This document shows positions 35,439 through 46,900 of a stretch of 64,000 nucleotides of DNA, one piece after another. Each line of letters starts with the position of its first letter. Position 1 is the stretch's first letter. The translations under genes and the position numbers were made by a program. The notes under the pieces are model-generated. The model was not told where the DNA came from and searched no databases. It saw only the letters and a list, made by a program, of their open reading frames with translations. The DNA is from Lepidurus packardi (lineage: Eukaryota > Arthropoda > Branchiopoda > Notostraca > Triopsidae): NCBI GenBank assembly GCA_023053545.1, contig JAKZAN010000115.1, positions 38,096 through 102,095 of the forward strand. The letters are read 5' to 3'.

Positions 35439-36961
35439 TTTGATGTGTTACTTTTGGATATTTACTAAGTTAGATTAATTGAGTATGAATATTGATTTTA
35501 GAGTGGAGGGTTTATAAAATATGGGAGGAAGGTACAAAGGGTATAGACATAGAGTATGGCGGAATGGGATTGATAGAGTATTAGTTTAGTAATTGCGAGG
35601 GAGAGGGGCCGATCAGACATGGATTAAATTTAACACCACCAAAAAAATAGGAATCAAAAAGAGTAATAATTTTAAGCGAAAATAGAAAAATGAACACTCC
35701 TATTTAATCAAAGTACGTGTCGATTTCAAGTGAGACAAACATATTTCTTTTCTTAATTCTAGGTAGGTCAGATTTATAAAGGCAAATCCTCATTCTTTGG
35801 TGAGGCCATGATGAATCCCATCTTGGGATGCTGCTATTTTTGTAGCCAAAGCCCTCGAGAATGCATGCATGCGTGCATCTTCGACTGGAGTCTATGCTTT
35901 CCAATGCAATCAGCACTTTTCTGCTGATGGAGGCATGCTGTATTTTTATTCGAGGCATTTGTGTTATTTTTGGACAAATCTACTGATTTTGTTATGTATT
36001 TGTCCTTGAGTACTTGGTACCATGATGATGATGATGATGATGATGATGATAATGACGTTACTTTTCCTTTCGATAATCATCGATTGCCAACGATATGGAT
36101 ATCTTTTGGACAAGTTATCCCTTTTCAGGAGAATATCCAAGATGTGCCAACACAACAAAGACTCTTCTCAAAATACCAATCATTGTCTGTGCTTATGTAG
36201 GGATATTCTCGCCACAAATTTCAGTATCGAGCGAAAGAGAGAAAGAATACTCTATTAAGGAAAAAGGTAGTTTTTTGAAGTGATCCATCTGGAGATCTCA
36301 CAGGAGAATCTATAATAATTCACAAATATATATATGCATACAAACACTCTGGTTTGGCCGACGCGGACTTGTTCTGCAACCAAATAGTCAGTCCCCTGTA
36401 TTTTCATATAGCATGATGCCTCACAAAAAGGGACCCTTCAAATCATGAGTCAGTGCTCACAGGATGGCGCGATGTTGTAAACAATTAAAAATTGTAGTCT
36501 TTGATCCCAGAATTCTGATAGCAGTTAATTGAGCATTTCCATGGGTTTTCGAGAGGGATTGATCGATGCGAGTCAAAAGTCACAGAGTTGAGAGATGATG
36601 GAATTCCATATCAGGATATCCGCACTAAAACAATCCCCCTCCCCCTTCTGAGAAGTAATATCTGATGTAGACGAAAAATATATACATAGAATTTCGGATG
36701 ATAAAAAACACATGATGATCAGAAGTAGAGGAGGCCCGTATTCATCATTATCCTATGGGTTTTGTTTAGCTATTATCGTTTGTTTTTTGAGATCAGAATG
36801 TTTATTGTCTGTTCGCACTCTGTCCTTCTGACCATGAACAATGGCCTAATAATATTATACCCACACTTTATTAAATAACAATTATTTGCTCAAAAAATAC
36901 ATCCTTTTCTTCCTACTCTGACACTGCCCCGTAGTTTTACTCTACTGCCTACCCTCAAAAC
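35439..36961. other. 1.5-kb region between two GST genes, no confident gene
   Basis: Divergent promoter region for the two GST genes but much longer than usual here. It contains overlapping open frames: minus 35958 down to about 35704, and plus 35994-36280, which encodes a run of nine Asp from a (GAT)n repeat at about 36023-36050. None has clear support. The stretch 36290-36960 shows no coding frame. A short true gene may hide here. Confidence 0.5.
35994..36280 (+). CDS. Candidate small protein with poly-Asp run, doubtful
   Basis: Frame from ATG at 35994 to TGA at 36278-36280, 95 codons: MYLSLSTWYH, nine Asp, then a mixed segment (LPTIWISFGQVIPFQ) and a basic tail (KERKNTLLRKKVVF). The repeat makes the opposite strand open too (poly-Ser or poly-Ile), so coding direction is not proven. 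No homologue recognised. Confidence 0.2.
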
Positions 36962-37777
36962 ATGAAGAGCCTCCCACAACACAAAACTGGCAAAAGCATT
37001 CCCTCTGCTAAGCCTGAGAATTAATAGCCAATCCAACTCGTCTATTGGAACATCCGAGGCATGGCCCAGCCCATTCGCCACCTCCTTGAGTACCTCAGAA
37101 TACCCTATCATGAGGTCAAGTACGACTCCCCCAACAAATGGTTCAAATAGGATATCGAAGAAGTCAAGAAGGTCTGCCTTTTCCCCAGTCTACCCTACAT
37201 CAACGATAATGGCTTTACTTTTAGCGAAACTATTGCCATCGCAAAGTACCTATGCCGGAAATCAAATCGCTCCGATCTCCTCGGTCTCACTATCGAGGAT
37301 CAGGCCAAAGTCGATGAGCTACTCTCCAAATTCGTAATGCATCGTAAATGCCTGGGTGAGCTAACAACACGAAGGGAAATTGACTACAAAGTATCAAGTA
37401 GTGCATCCTCGATGGTTCAAGATCCAAACCCCGAAGAACTCAAGAAAATGCAAAAAGCCCAAAAAGACCGTCTAGACTCCACCTTTATGGAGATGATGTC
37501 CAACCAATACGTGCCTACACTGTTCAAACTTCTAGAGAAAAAAGAGTGGGTAATGGGGTATCTCACAGTCGCAGATTTCTTCGCTTATGAGACGATATTC
37601 TACCTAACAGGGATCTACCCCGAACGGATGGCGGACTACAAACACGTATACGCATTCAAGGAGCGATTCTAGGCGATCGAACAGATCAAGTCATACAACC
37701 TGAGCGATCGGGTGGTGCTGAAGACGTTCATGCATCCGATGCCCGAAATCTGGAAGGGAGACCCCAAATATACTTGA
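36962..37777 (+). CDS. Divergent glutathione S-transferase-like protein, 271 aa
   Basis: A single exon. After a 25-residue basic leader the sequence enters a GST N-domain: QLVYWNIRGMAQPIRHLLEYL, with Tyr and GMAQPIR at the positions of the glutathione-binding tyrosine and loop, LPYINDNGFTFSETIAIAKYL supplying the cis-Pro and SET motif. The C-domain keeps VMGYLTVADFFAYE, the counterpart of the capping box in the neighbouring GST. It is about 55 residues longer than that GST, because of the leader and an insert at about residues 130-160. Similarity to the gene at 34791-35438 is clear but low, so this is an old duplicate or a sister class. Three in-frame TAA/TAG codons, weaker codon bias and probably lower expression. 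Confidence 0.85.
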
Positions 37778-38201
37778 GTAGTAATATTCTAGGCTAGATG
37801 ATACTTTTTTGATGTAGAAGTATTGTGTGTGTAGATGGATTATTATTTTTTAACTCTCTCTCTCTAATGATGAGAGAGAGGGGGGAAAGAGAAAATATTA
37901 TGTATAATTTATGATCAGAAATTCATACAGAAAATCATGATAGATTTCTATACGCATATATATGTGTGTGTATGTATGTGTGGGTGTACGTACTGATAGA
38001 AATTAGTCGATTCCTATTTAGAATATATATAATATTTGAGTAAAAAAGAAATGTATAATTAAAATTATTGTTATTATTATTAGTTTATATATATATTCGT
38101 TATAAAAAAATATCATAGTTTTTCTTTAACATTTTTTTATTGCGGGTGGGGGGGGGGGTGGGGTGGGGACTTGCTTTTTTCCCTTATTCATTTTTAATCC
38201 A
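37778..38201. other. Convergent spacer with G-run
   Basis: 420 bp between convergent gene ends. Contains a CT/GA microsatellite at about 37855-37880, a GT-rich patch at 37965-37985 and a poly-G block at about 38142-38167 (up to ten consecutive G). No gene. Confidence 0.55.
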
Positions 38202-41200
38202 TCAGTTTGTCAGCTCTAAATACCCCTGGTCTCCTCTCAGCTTCATGGCATTGCTACTCCCCGCCTAATTCCCCAGCCATTCCCCTCGGTTCATTATCAT
38301 GCATATCTTCCTCACATTGTCCGAACGATTCTTGCTCTTCGCAAATATGCTCCCGAGAGTCACCAATAGAACCAACGACATCGATATCTGCATGACCAAG
38401 TACCCGATCTCGCTGTCCAACACCCTTTGCAACTCTCCTGATATCTCGGAGGTAGTTTGCTCAGCTATATGTTCGAAGACTTTCGTAATTTCCATGGCAG
38501 TAGTTCCTGTTAACCTGCGAACATCACCAAGACTGTCGGAGAGAGAGAATAATAGCGAGTTGAAATGATAAATTAGCCCAGCTTTGAAAGGGTTATAATT
38601 AAGATCTGTTTCGGAGCACAAGATTTTTGGCCCTGGGTATTTATTGAGGTCGCAAATCGAAGAGAAAAAGAGGGCGTCTATATAGGTACTGAACCCTGAG
38701 GAGAAAGGAAAATCAGGTTTCGTGCTCTCAATGAGGCCTAAATAGTCATACATTTTCTAGAGAGTTTCGAAAGATGGGTTGAACTCCGAAACAGAATGAA
38801 TGAGACTCTACACGTAGACATTCATTATGGTTTCACTGACTAGATAGGTCTTCGCGATGGAGGAGGATACAGTCACTGAGGAATACATTCCATATCCAAA
38901 AAGTATGCCATTTAGCAAGATAAACAAGACCAGGAGGACCAAAAAGAAACGGCTGGCTCCGCCCACAACTAGGAGCTATTTGGGGTTGTGTCTGGCACCA
39001 TAGATGTTTTTATCTTCAAGGACGTTATAGATATCGATTTCGTCGCTCTTCTCGCCTTGCTCTATAAGCAGCTAGAACCTCTGAAGTCTCTTACACAGGG
39101 AATTGATTTCCTCATCAGTGATGAGCCGATATTCGGCGAACAGCTCTTTCCGTTTATCGTTTTAGTAACGCTAAATCAGCAGGAGAATGGCTTCAAAGAC
39201 TACGACGAGACTGATGATGGCAGCCGTGAGATAGGCTGCATAACTTGTATAGGAAGAAAAGTTGTTGTAGAACTAGTTCCGAATTGTGAGTTTTTACTAT
39301 CTGATCTGGGGTTAGATAATATATTTTATGAGGCTCAGAACTTCAGGAACATTACTCGTGTCATTGGTATGGATGATTTTGTAGAATTCTGAAAGAAGGA
39401 TATTGCAGAGTTCATCCAGGCAAGAGTCGTATGTCTTATTTTTGAAGGTCATAGCAAATGTGGTCTTACCGAATAGGAGTTTGTTCTGAGAGGATTGGAT
39501 CTCGTTGAATAGAATGGTCAGAGTATTAGACCAGCCCTCCACAGAATTCTGAGCATCCCTCAAGACACAAACCATCTGATAAAACCGAACCTCAAACAAG
39601 AATATTTCCTTCAGCCTAGAATAGTTGTGGATGTTCGACTCGAGCAGGTTATCTTTGCTGACGAATATAGAGACCATAGTTGCCAGCACCGATGCTACTA
39701 AGAGACCCGCGATCACATAGAGCACTATGATCAGAATCCGGAGTCTTTCTTTGCGTTAGTTGATTTCAATCTGTTTCTGCTGCTCACCCCCGAACATTTA
39801 GATCAGCTGGCTGTTATCCTCGAGCTAGATGTTGTAAATGATTTAGTTGTCCAGTCTATAGCTTTTGATGCCTATAGCATAGTCTACTTTCTAGTTTCCG
39901 AACATTACCTACTCGCAAAACTACGAAGGTACGAACTGACTGTCGGCTTATTCAGCTTCCAACTTCTTTTTCATGAAAGTCTCTTTTCTGAAGTGGCTGG
40001 CTGTGCCCATGGCTCGTTGATTGGTTTAGTTTTTCTTCAGCATTTCTTCTATTTGGCGCTATCGTAAAAACATATCGACTAAAGGTCTTTGCCTTGATTA
40101 GTTGTATGGCTGGGTGTTGCCGAAGTAATCGAATTAGCGGGTCTCAGTATTGAACTCATACCTGAAACTGAAACTGGACTTGCTGTGTTTTATAGTCCTT
40201 GTTGACTGCCCACTGCATGTGCTCTTACACTCCACGATCTTTATGCACTGGTAATCCGGGTGAAGAGTCTCATTGAGTTAGACCCTGAAGAGCAAGCCCT
40301 CATATTACAAGTCTATTTTACGCAGCAGACGTAGCTCCGAGTATTTTTAAACAATACCTTTTTAGAACAATTCCTGTAGCGAAATTGTTACGGATGGGTC
40401 CATAGAGGGTATTATTTCAGGGACCACCAGAGAAGAACAGCCATCGGCATCCACGATGATGTAGCCTTAATGACCCAATCTGTTCATCGTCTATATCTCA
40501 ATATAGTCTTCTTTGTTGCCTTCATGGTCCTTCTCCCTTGCCCTCACTAAAACTGGCACGTGCTATTTCTTCTTGTTGATGAGTAGGGAGAAGTACGACT
40601 CTTCAAGCATTTTTTCGAAAAGAGATCTGATATCTTGACCCTCCAAAACTGGGAAAAATACTTTGCTTAGAGTCTTATCATTCATCTCTATTTTGTGATA
40701 CTGGAAGATCTTCACTGCCTCGCAGTTTATAGATATGATCCTGCCTCCATCTGCGAGGTTGACTGCGATGGTCGGGAGGGAGGATTCATCGATGTAGGTA
40801 TTCTCGAACTTGACCTTACTCTTCTGGCGTAGAGATTTCGTAACCACATCCACTTAGGCGAACTAATTCAGGAGATTGGCATGGAACTCCAAATATAGCT
40901 CGATCGATCGCATATCCACTCTCTCATATTTTTGAATCCTGTTGAAGTTTCTCCTCAACTCCTTAACTTGTTCGTACACCATACAGCCCTTATTTTCGAG
41001 AATACTCATCCTAGGCTTTTTCTATTTGAGCTCATCGAAAAAACCTGTCATATTCTTAATAAGACTCTTGAACTATCTGAAGAACATTAGTTTAGATTAG
41101 GCATAATTCTACTCTGTTACGTTTAAATCTTGGTTGTCCTCCCATGACAAAACACACTCCTTGACATACTCCACAGTAAAGTGGTAACATTGGTTATCCT

Positions 41201-42702
41201 CGAACACTCTGGGCTTCAGATTATCTATCGTCAGAAGCGACTGGTTGTACTTGCGCAGATAGAGCAGTATCCAGAGTGGTTCTACCTAGGACCGATCCTT
41301 CATTAGATCATTGAGATAGGCATCGATATGCTTGATCAGGACGCTGTTTGACTTATTGTTAGTTTTCTCAGAAGTAGTACTGTAGATGTGGTTAAAGTCA
41401 GAGTTACTGAGATAGCGCTATTGTTCCATCTGTTTAATACCGCTGAGAATTAAGTCCTTTTTTCTGATGAAATAGCATTTCGAGGACTTACAGGTCCCAA
41501 TATGGCTATAGATGAATGATATTAAGGCATTCATGAGCTAGTTATGGTGTATATCTGCGCATCCTACTTCGAATGCATAAACGAAATCGTAGATCGAGAC
41601 AGAATCGACGGCTTCGCAATCTTCGATGATGCTTTTATAAAGTCCGCTACTATTCTGACTCATTAGTAAGCTGTAGACTATGGACCCGATGCAGCAAAAA
41701 AGCCACATGAAGAACAGTTCCTCGCCATTCTGGAGGACAGTATTGATCAGATAGCAAGAGCAGGTAGAGAATATCAGGTATTCAGGGATACTTGTGAGAT
41801 ACCTGGTCCTACGATCTTTAAAATCTTGGACGAAGGTCAGTTTAGCTAAGACGACTGATCCGACAATAGCATAGGTTGTTGCTAGAGGACCTTTCATCTG
41901 TCCTATAAGCACAAACAAGATCGGCATGAAGAACCCAGCGAGATCCCCATCAGTTTTAAGTTTCGAAGATTTATTGTCTTTATTAATGATGGGGTTGAAG
42001 TAGAATTTGACAAACAGTGCCATGCAAAAGACGTAGGCAATGAGGAAGATAGCATTGATATAGATGGGTTTTTGTGTCATTTACTCGCTACATTCCCCAC
42101 AGGTAAAGGAGAACAGGATGATTTGGAAGATGGGGACCTGTAGGATGAGTTGTGCTTTGAGGATGTTGATTAGGATCATGAGAAGGTTGGAGTTGGTCAT
42201 GAGGTCAGTCAAAAAGTAGACGCAGAAAAGAAAGACAGTAAGGGCCATTAGAGAAATGACTAGGATTTAGAAGATCGTGTAGAAAAAAGAATCAGACATC
42301 CAAGTTACGGGGTTTAACAGGCTGAAGACTAAAAATACATGGAAGATGGTGTTTGTTTTGTGCAATTTTGGAAAAATAGGTAGTAGCTATTCAGATAAAA
42401 AACAATAGAAACCAACAGAAAACGAAGGGTAGGGAAAAGGGATAGCTATCTATGTGAAGTATTGTTGACGGATGAAGAGGCTTACATTGAGCGAGTGTGA
42501 TGAGGTAGGAACTGCCCCAAGATTCGGCCATTGCCGGGTTGAGCAAAGCACTGAGGTGGAGACAGGATGCGATGATGATTTCTACAGCAAGCAACACCGG
42601 CGAGTAGTCCTGCTGAGTGCTTCTGACAAGGTGTGCAAACTTTTGGAAAAGAGCATGGCGCATCTATCTGAAAGTATCATGCTTGACGAGTTGGTTGAAC
42701 AT
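38202..42702 (-). CDS. Large multi-pass membrane protein with PAS domain (TmcB-like), 1,487 aa
   Basis: One 37-bp intron (42387-42423) near the 5' end; the donor GTTTTC was chosen because it alone restores phase, giving an exact 1,488 codons. Residues 1-330 hold a series of membrane segments (for example MALTVFLFCVYFL, NAIFLIAYVFCMALFV, FMPILFVLIGQ). At about 620-690 lies a PAS domain (PTIAVNLADGGRIISINCEAVKIF, then YHKIEMNDKTLSKVF). Further membrane segments are at about 980 (LIIVLYVIAGLLVASVL), 1,142, 1,232 (FFLVLLVLFILLNGI) and 1,428. No kinase or cyclase domain is visible. Ciliate genomes encode many such TmcB-like PAS membrane proteins, of unknown sensory function. Over forty TAA/TAG codons are in frame. 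Confidence 0.85.
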
Positions 42703-43198
42703 CTGCAATGATCTCTATTTAGGCAAGTTCCTTTTTAAATGCTTTTGGGTTTAAAAAAAACAGTAAGATTAGAATGTTGTAAGGGGTTTTCAGAAATAGT
42801 TTATGATGGGAAAGTGTTTTTGTAAGCTTATGTGCTGTTTACTCAGGGATCAAAAAATAATATACATACTGGTAAGATGGGGGGGGGGCTGTTTCCTCTT
42901 AAACCAAAAGGAATAAGAGTGAGAGAGAGAGATCTGGATGCTGTTACTACTATTGTTAGTGTGATATATATCTATTGGTATAATATTTAAATGAGAGAAT
43001 CAATGATATAACTATAATTTGACGATGATTTTTCCATTATGTGTTCCTCCCAGTATTTTTTAGGTGAGGGAAGCTTTCTCTCTCTCTCTCTTTCTCTGCT
43101 TAATACTCTAATTAAAGGTACGATGATAATTTTATATAAATCTATAATAATAATAATAACATACAATACACTCTTATCAGAATCATACTCTATAAATC
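42703..43198. other. Divergent intergenic region
   Basis: About 500 bp between the PAS protein start (minus) and the E2 gene (plus). Contains a G9 run at about 42880-42888, a CT run at 43078-43096 and a TAA-type repeat just before the E2 start. No coding frame. Confidence 0.55.
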
Positions 43199-43768
43199 AT
43201 GTAACCTGCCACTGAGCAACCCAAGAAGAAGCCTATGATGTGGGGTGTCCCTAAGAAGAAAGAGGATGTCGACAACAAGACTAACAAAGTCACTGCCGGG
43301 AAGCTTCGCGTACAACATGACATGACAGAGTACAATGAAGATCCCATTAAAAATATCAAAATCAACGGCAACGAGTCAGATTCCATGAAGTATGAGATCG
43401 AGGTTGCTCCGACTAACGACTCACTCTACCATGGAGGCACCTACCACTTTACTTGCGAATTCAAGGAGACTTACCCCATCGACCCGCCTAAAGTGCTGAT
43501 GAAGCATAGCATATTCCATCCCAACATCGATACCAGCGGTAACATCTGTTTGCCCATGGTCAAGGAAGAATGGAAGCCGACAAACACCCTCTACGGAGTC
43601 ATTTGTGGTCTGATTTATTTGTTCGGGAATCCGAACCCTAAAGACCCTCTAAATGTTGAAGCAGGCACTCTTATGAACGACAACTACCAAGAGTTCGTGA
43701 AGGTAGTGAAGGAGACCCTCCGAGGAGGCACGTACAAGGGCAAGAAGTATGAAAAGATGATAAAATGA
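43199..43768 (+). CDS. UBC12: UBC12-like NEDD8-conjugating E2 enzyme, 189 aa
   Basis: A single exon. A short basic leader (MQPATEQPKKKPMMWG, second codon TAA) precedes a complete UBC fold. Family marks: YPIDPPKV, HPNIDTSGNICLPMV with the catalytic Cys in GNICL, then EEWKPTNTLYGVICGLIYLF, NPNPKDPLN and the C-terminal RGGTYKGKKYEK. The pattern WKP..T....I.GL.YLF..PNP.DPLN with RGG at the end matches UBC12/UBE2M better than ubiquitin E2s. The enzyme would pass NEDD8 from its E1 to cullins. The classical N-terminal hydrophobic peptide of UBC12 (M-I-K-L-F) is not seen; the leader is Lys-rich instead. Start chosen at 43199 because the next ATG is inside the leader. Confidence 0.85.
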
Positions 43769-43957
43769 TAAAAATTGTCGATTAAGATTTGTCAAAAAAG
43801 GTTAGCATATTTTATTGGGTTTGATCCAGATGGAGTGTAGCAGAGAAATCTCTCTCATTTTAAAAAAAACAAATTAAGTAAGCCATACTCGAATATCCTT
43901 TTTTAAAGTTATCAGTTTTACTGACGAAATCTGATTAGGTCATATCCTATCAATTAA

Positions 43958-46900
43958 TCATTTTGTCAATTTCCTTGTTGCCCGACCCTTCCGCATGGCT
44001 CTCCTCAAATGGCCATGCCTTCCGATCCACTTGATTTCGTCAATCTTGGTCTTCTTCAGATCCCTCATTCTGAATTCCCCGTGAACTGATCTTTCCCAGT
44101 CCTTGATGTTCTAGCTCAAACCGACCAACTTTTTCATGATCTAGTTTTTGTCAGATCCCTTCTATAGGTACTGTTTTTCAAGGCTATTCACTTGGTTAAG
44201 TGACGACAAGATGTAGTGCATGTCCAGTACCTAAATCTCAGCAGTTGTCTGATACAAGTCTAAGAGTTGTTGTTTCATATCGCTAGTGAGATTCTGGACT
44301 TAAGTATTTTGTATTGACATTGGGGATTTCTGGGCATGCAGGACAGACTTCAAGAATTTATTGATGTTTCTGGTTGCTGCGATCCTGATGCCAGTCTTTA
44401 CGAGATATTCATCGTAGTCTCTTTCTGATTCTTGGACTGAGGTTTTCAAATCTGAAAAATCCTGGTAGGTCAGCTCGAATATTGGGATCTACTCCTTCCA
44501 GCTTTGCGGGTTCATAAAGTGATTTTTAATCAGCTCAAGCTTTTAGTCAAGTAATTCTTCTTTTTTTAGGGTAATCAGGAAACTAGTCCTGACAAACTCC
44601 TTCATTTCCCTGAGAGTGGATTTACCCGTGAGAACAGTCGACATTGTCAGGAAAGATGGACTTTTGAACAGGTGGCCAAGGTTGATTGATATCAATCGGG
44701 AAACCGAGGCGTAACAGAAATATCTGTTGGAGCTTTACGAGAACCCGTCAAGGATACTGAACAACTCTTTTAGTTCATCGATCAACTCCTTGACAGTCAG
44801 GTCACTGCCAAAGTTCACTAGAAATTCCAGTTCACTAGTATTGATATTCATCACAAATCTTACCAGATCCTGAGGGATTGAAAGGATTTTATCTGTTTTC
44901 CTTTTCATTTTTGTGACCACTATGATTATAGCCTCGATGAGCAAGTGTATGATCAGCTCGTCAGGCATCGGATTCATGGCTTATTCATTCACAATCATCT
45001 TCAAGTGGTAAATATAGTCCGCGAGCCTACCGAATCTCCTGAACTCTGCGGCCTGGAACAAGTCAGAATATATCTTTTGCTTTCTGGATAGTTCTCCTAG
45101 CTTTTTGTTCATGCCGAGTAGGAAAAGAATGTAACCGCAACTGTGGTATAATGGGAGCTGTATGCGTTTTTTGGTATTGTACAATCCATCGAGAATATAG
45201 TCCTTGAGATAGTTTGGGATTGATGAGGGGTTCCGGAGTGGGGCATTTAGGTGATGCAGGAACCTGTTTCTGGGTTAATCGTCTTCTGACTCTGAGAAGG
45301 GAGCTGCATCCGGCAAGGCGTATAAGACTTCAGCAGCAACCAGCGAAGAAGAGGGCTTTGATTTTACTGTGGCTTTCTTGCTCATCGTCTTTTTCTGCCC
45401 TTTCATTCCCTTCTTTTTAATTGGAAGATTGGTGTTTTTGTCTTAACATTCTCCGTTCGAGTATACTATCAAGCCTTTACTTAAATATTCTCTGTAGATA
45501 TCTAATGTAGCAATCCACTCTCGTTCCTCAAATGTCTCCCTATTCGCCAGCTCAATTAGCGAGGAAAGGACCTTGTTGGTACTGAATACCAATTTTGCTA
45601 GGTTTCGACGCAGTTTACCCAAAATTAGCTTGAATATTAGCTTTTTATCTGCGCTTACAACATTCAGACTTTGGTCCAAGAATCGGGCAGTCGGGGCATC
45701 TGCAGCCTCTGAGTAACTGACAAGCACCCAAGAGCCTCTCTTGACCAGCACCTGTGTATTTCGAATGTTTCTAAAACACTCGGACTTTGGGATTTTGACT
45801 CCAAATAAACTCAGCACATGGTTCAGTATATCAGGGTACTCTGTGTTGTTGTGGGTCAGAAAAACCAAGAAGGACCTGTACAGACTAAGGAATCTGCTGA
45901 CGGCCTCGACTTTGTTATCCGAAACAAGCAAACTGACTGCGTCTTCGAAAGTATAAGGGTTGACAGCAAGGTAGCTGAGTACTAGTAAACTCGTGCATAT
46001 ATAGTCATACTTTGCGTGTTTAGTTAGCTTGTTGATCTCAGCTATATGCAAAGATTGCTGCATAAAATTGACATAGTAGTCAAGTTTCTAATGCTGATCC
46101 CAAAAAGACTTACACTTTTCGAAGTAGGAAGGAATGAAGCAATAGGGCTTTTCGGCTGAACTTTTCTTCTTTTCATTGACAAAAGAGTTAGACAGGAAAA
46201 ACTCAACTCTAAACTCCACGAAGAAATGTTCCATCATTGTCTCTAAAGCGAACATACTCATTTACTCTTCGTCTGTTGTCTTGGGTAGTTGTTGACAATG
46301 AAACAGAGGAGGGTATTTATGGCTAAGCTCAAAACTACTAGCGATTCCTTTGTTGTTGTTAAGGTGTCGTACTTTGCTCAAGAAGATCTATGCATACATG
46401 TTGCAATCAAACATATCATGAAGCAGATCCAAAGCCTATTTTATCGATAGCATGAAGACGGCCTTTTTATAGATACCCAAGAAAACCAAACCTTACACAC
46501 AGTACCTTCCGAGCAAGTTTGTTAACTTCTCGCCGAAGTTAAAGAAGGCGGGGTTGATGATCTCGAATGCTTGATGCAAAGCCAAGGAACATACCACTGC
46601 TTTTTAGAGGAGGGATTTTCTGAATTATGTAGGGGTGAGAGTTGTCTTGGTGACTCGTACCACGTTCCTCGAAAGGACTGAGTATTGATTACCAATGGAC
46701 ACTAGATATCGTCCGATCCTTTCTGGGAAGCCATATCTATTGCAGACGAAGATGCACAATTTGAAATGGCCCATGCTTTCCAGTGAGTCTAGGACCAGAC
46801 TCACGAGTCCTGGCTCGATTACCTCGAAATCATCACCTTCCACAATGGGTAATGTTTCTTATTTGCTCACCAGGATATTTTTTGATCTTCTGGATTCCAG

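Noticed and set aside
34794..35468. Plus-strand frame of 224 codons
   Set aside because: Exact antisense of the GST gene, whose domains are unmistakable.
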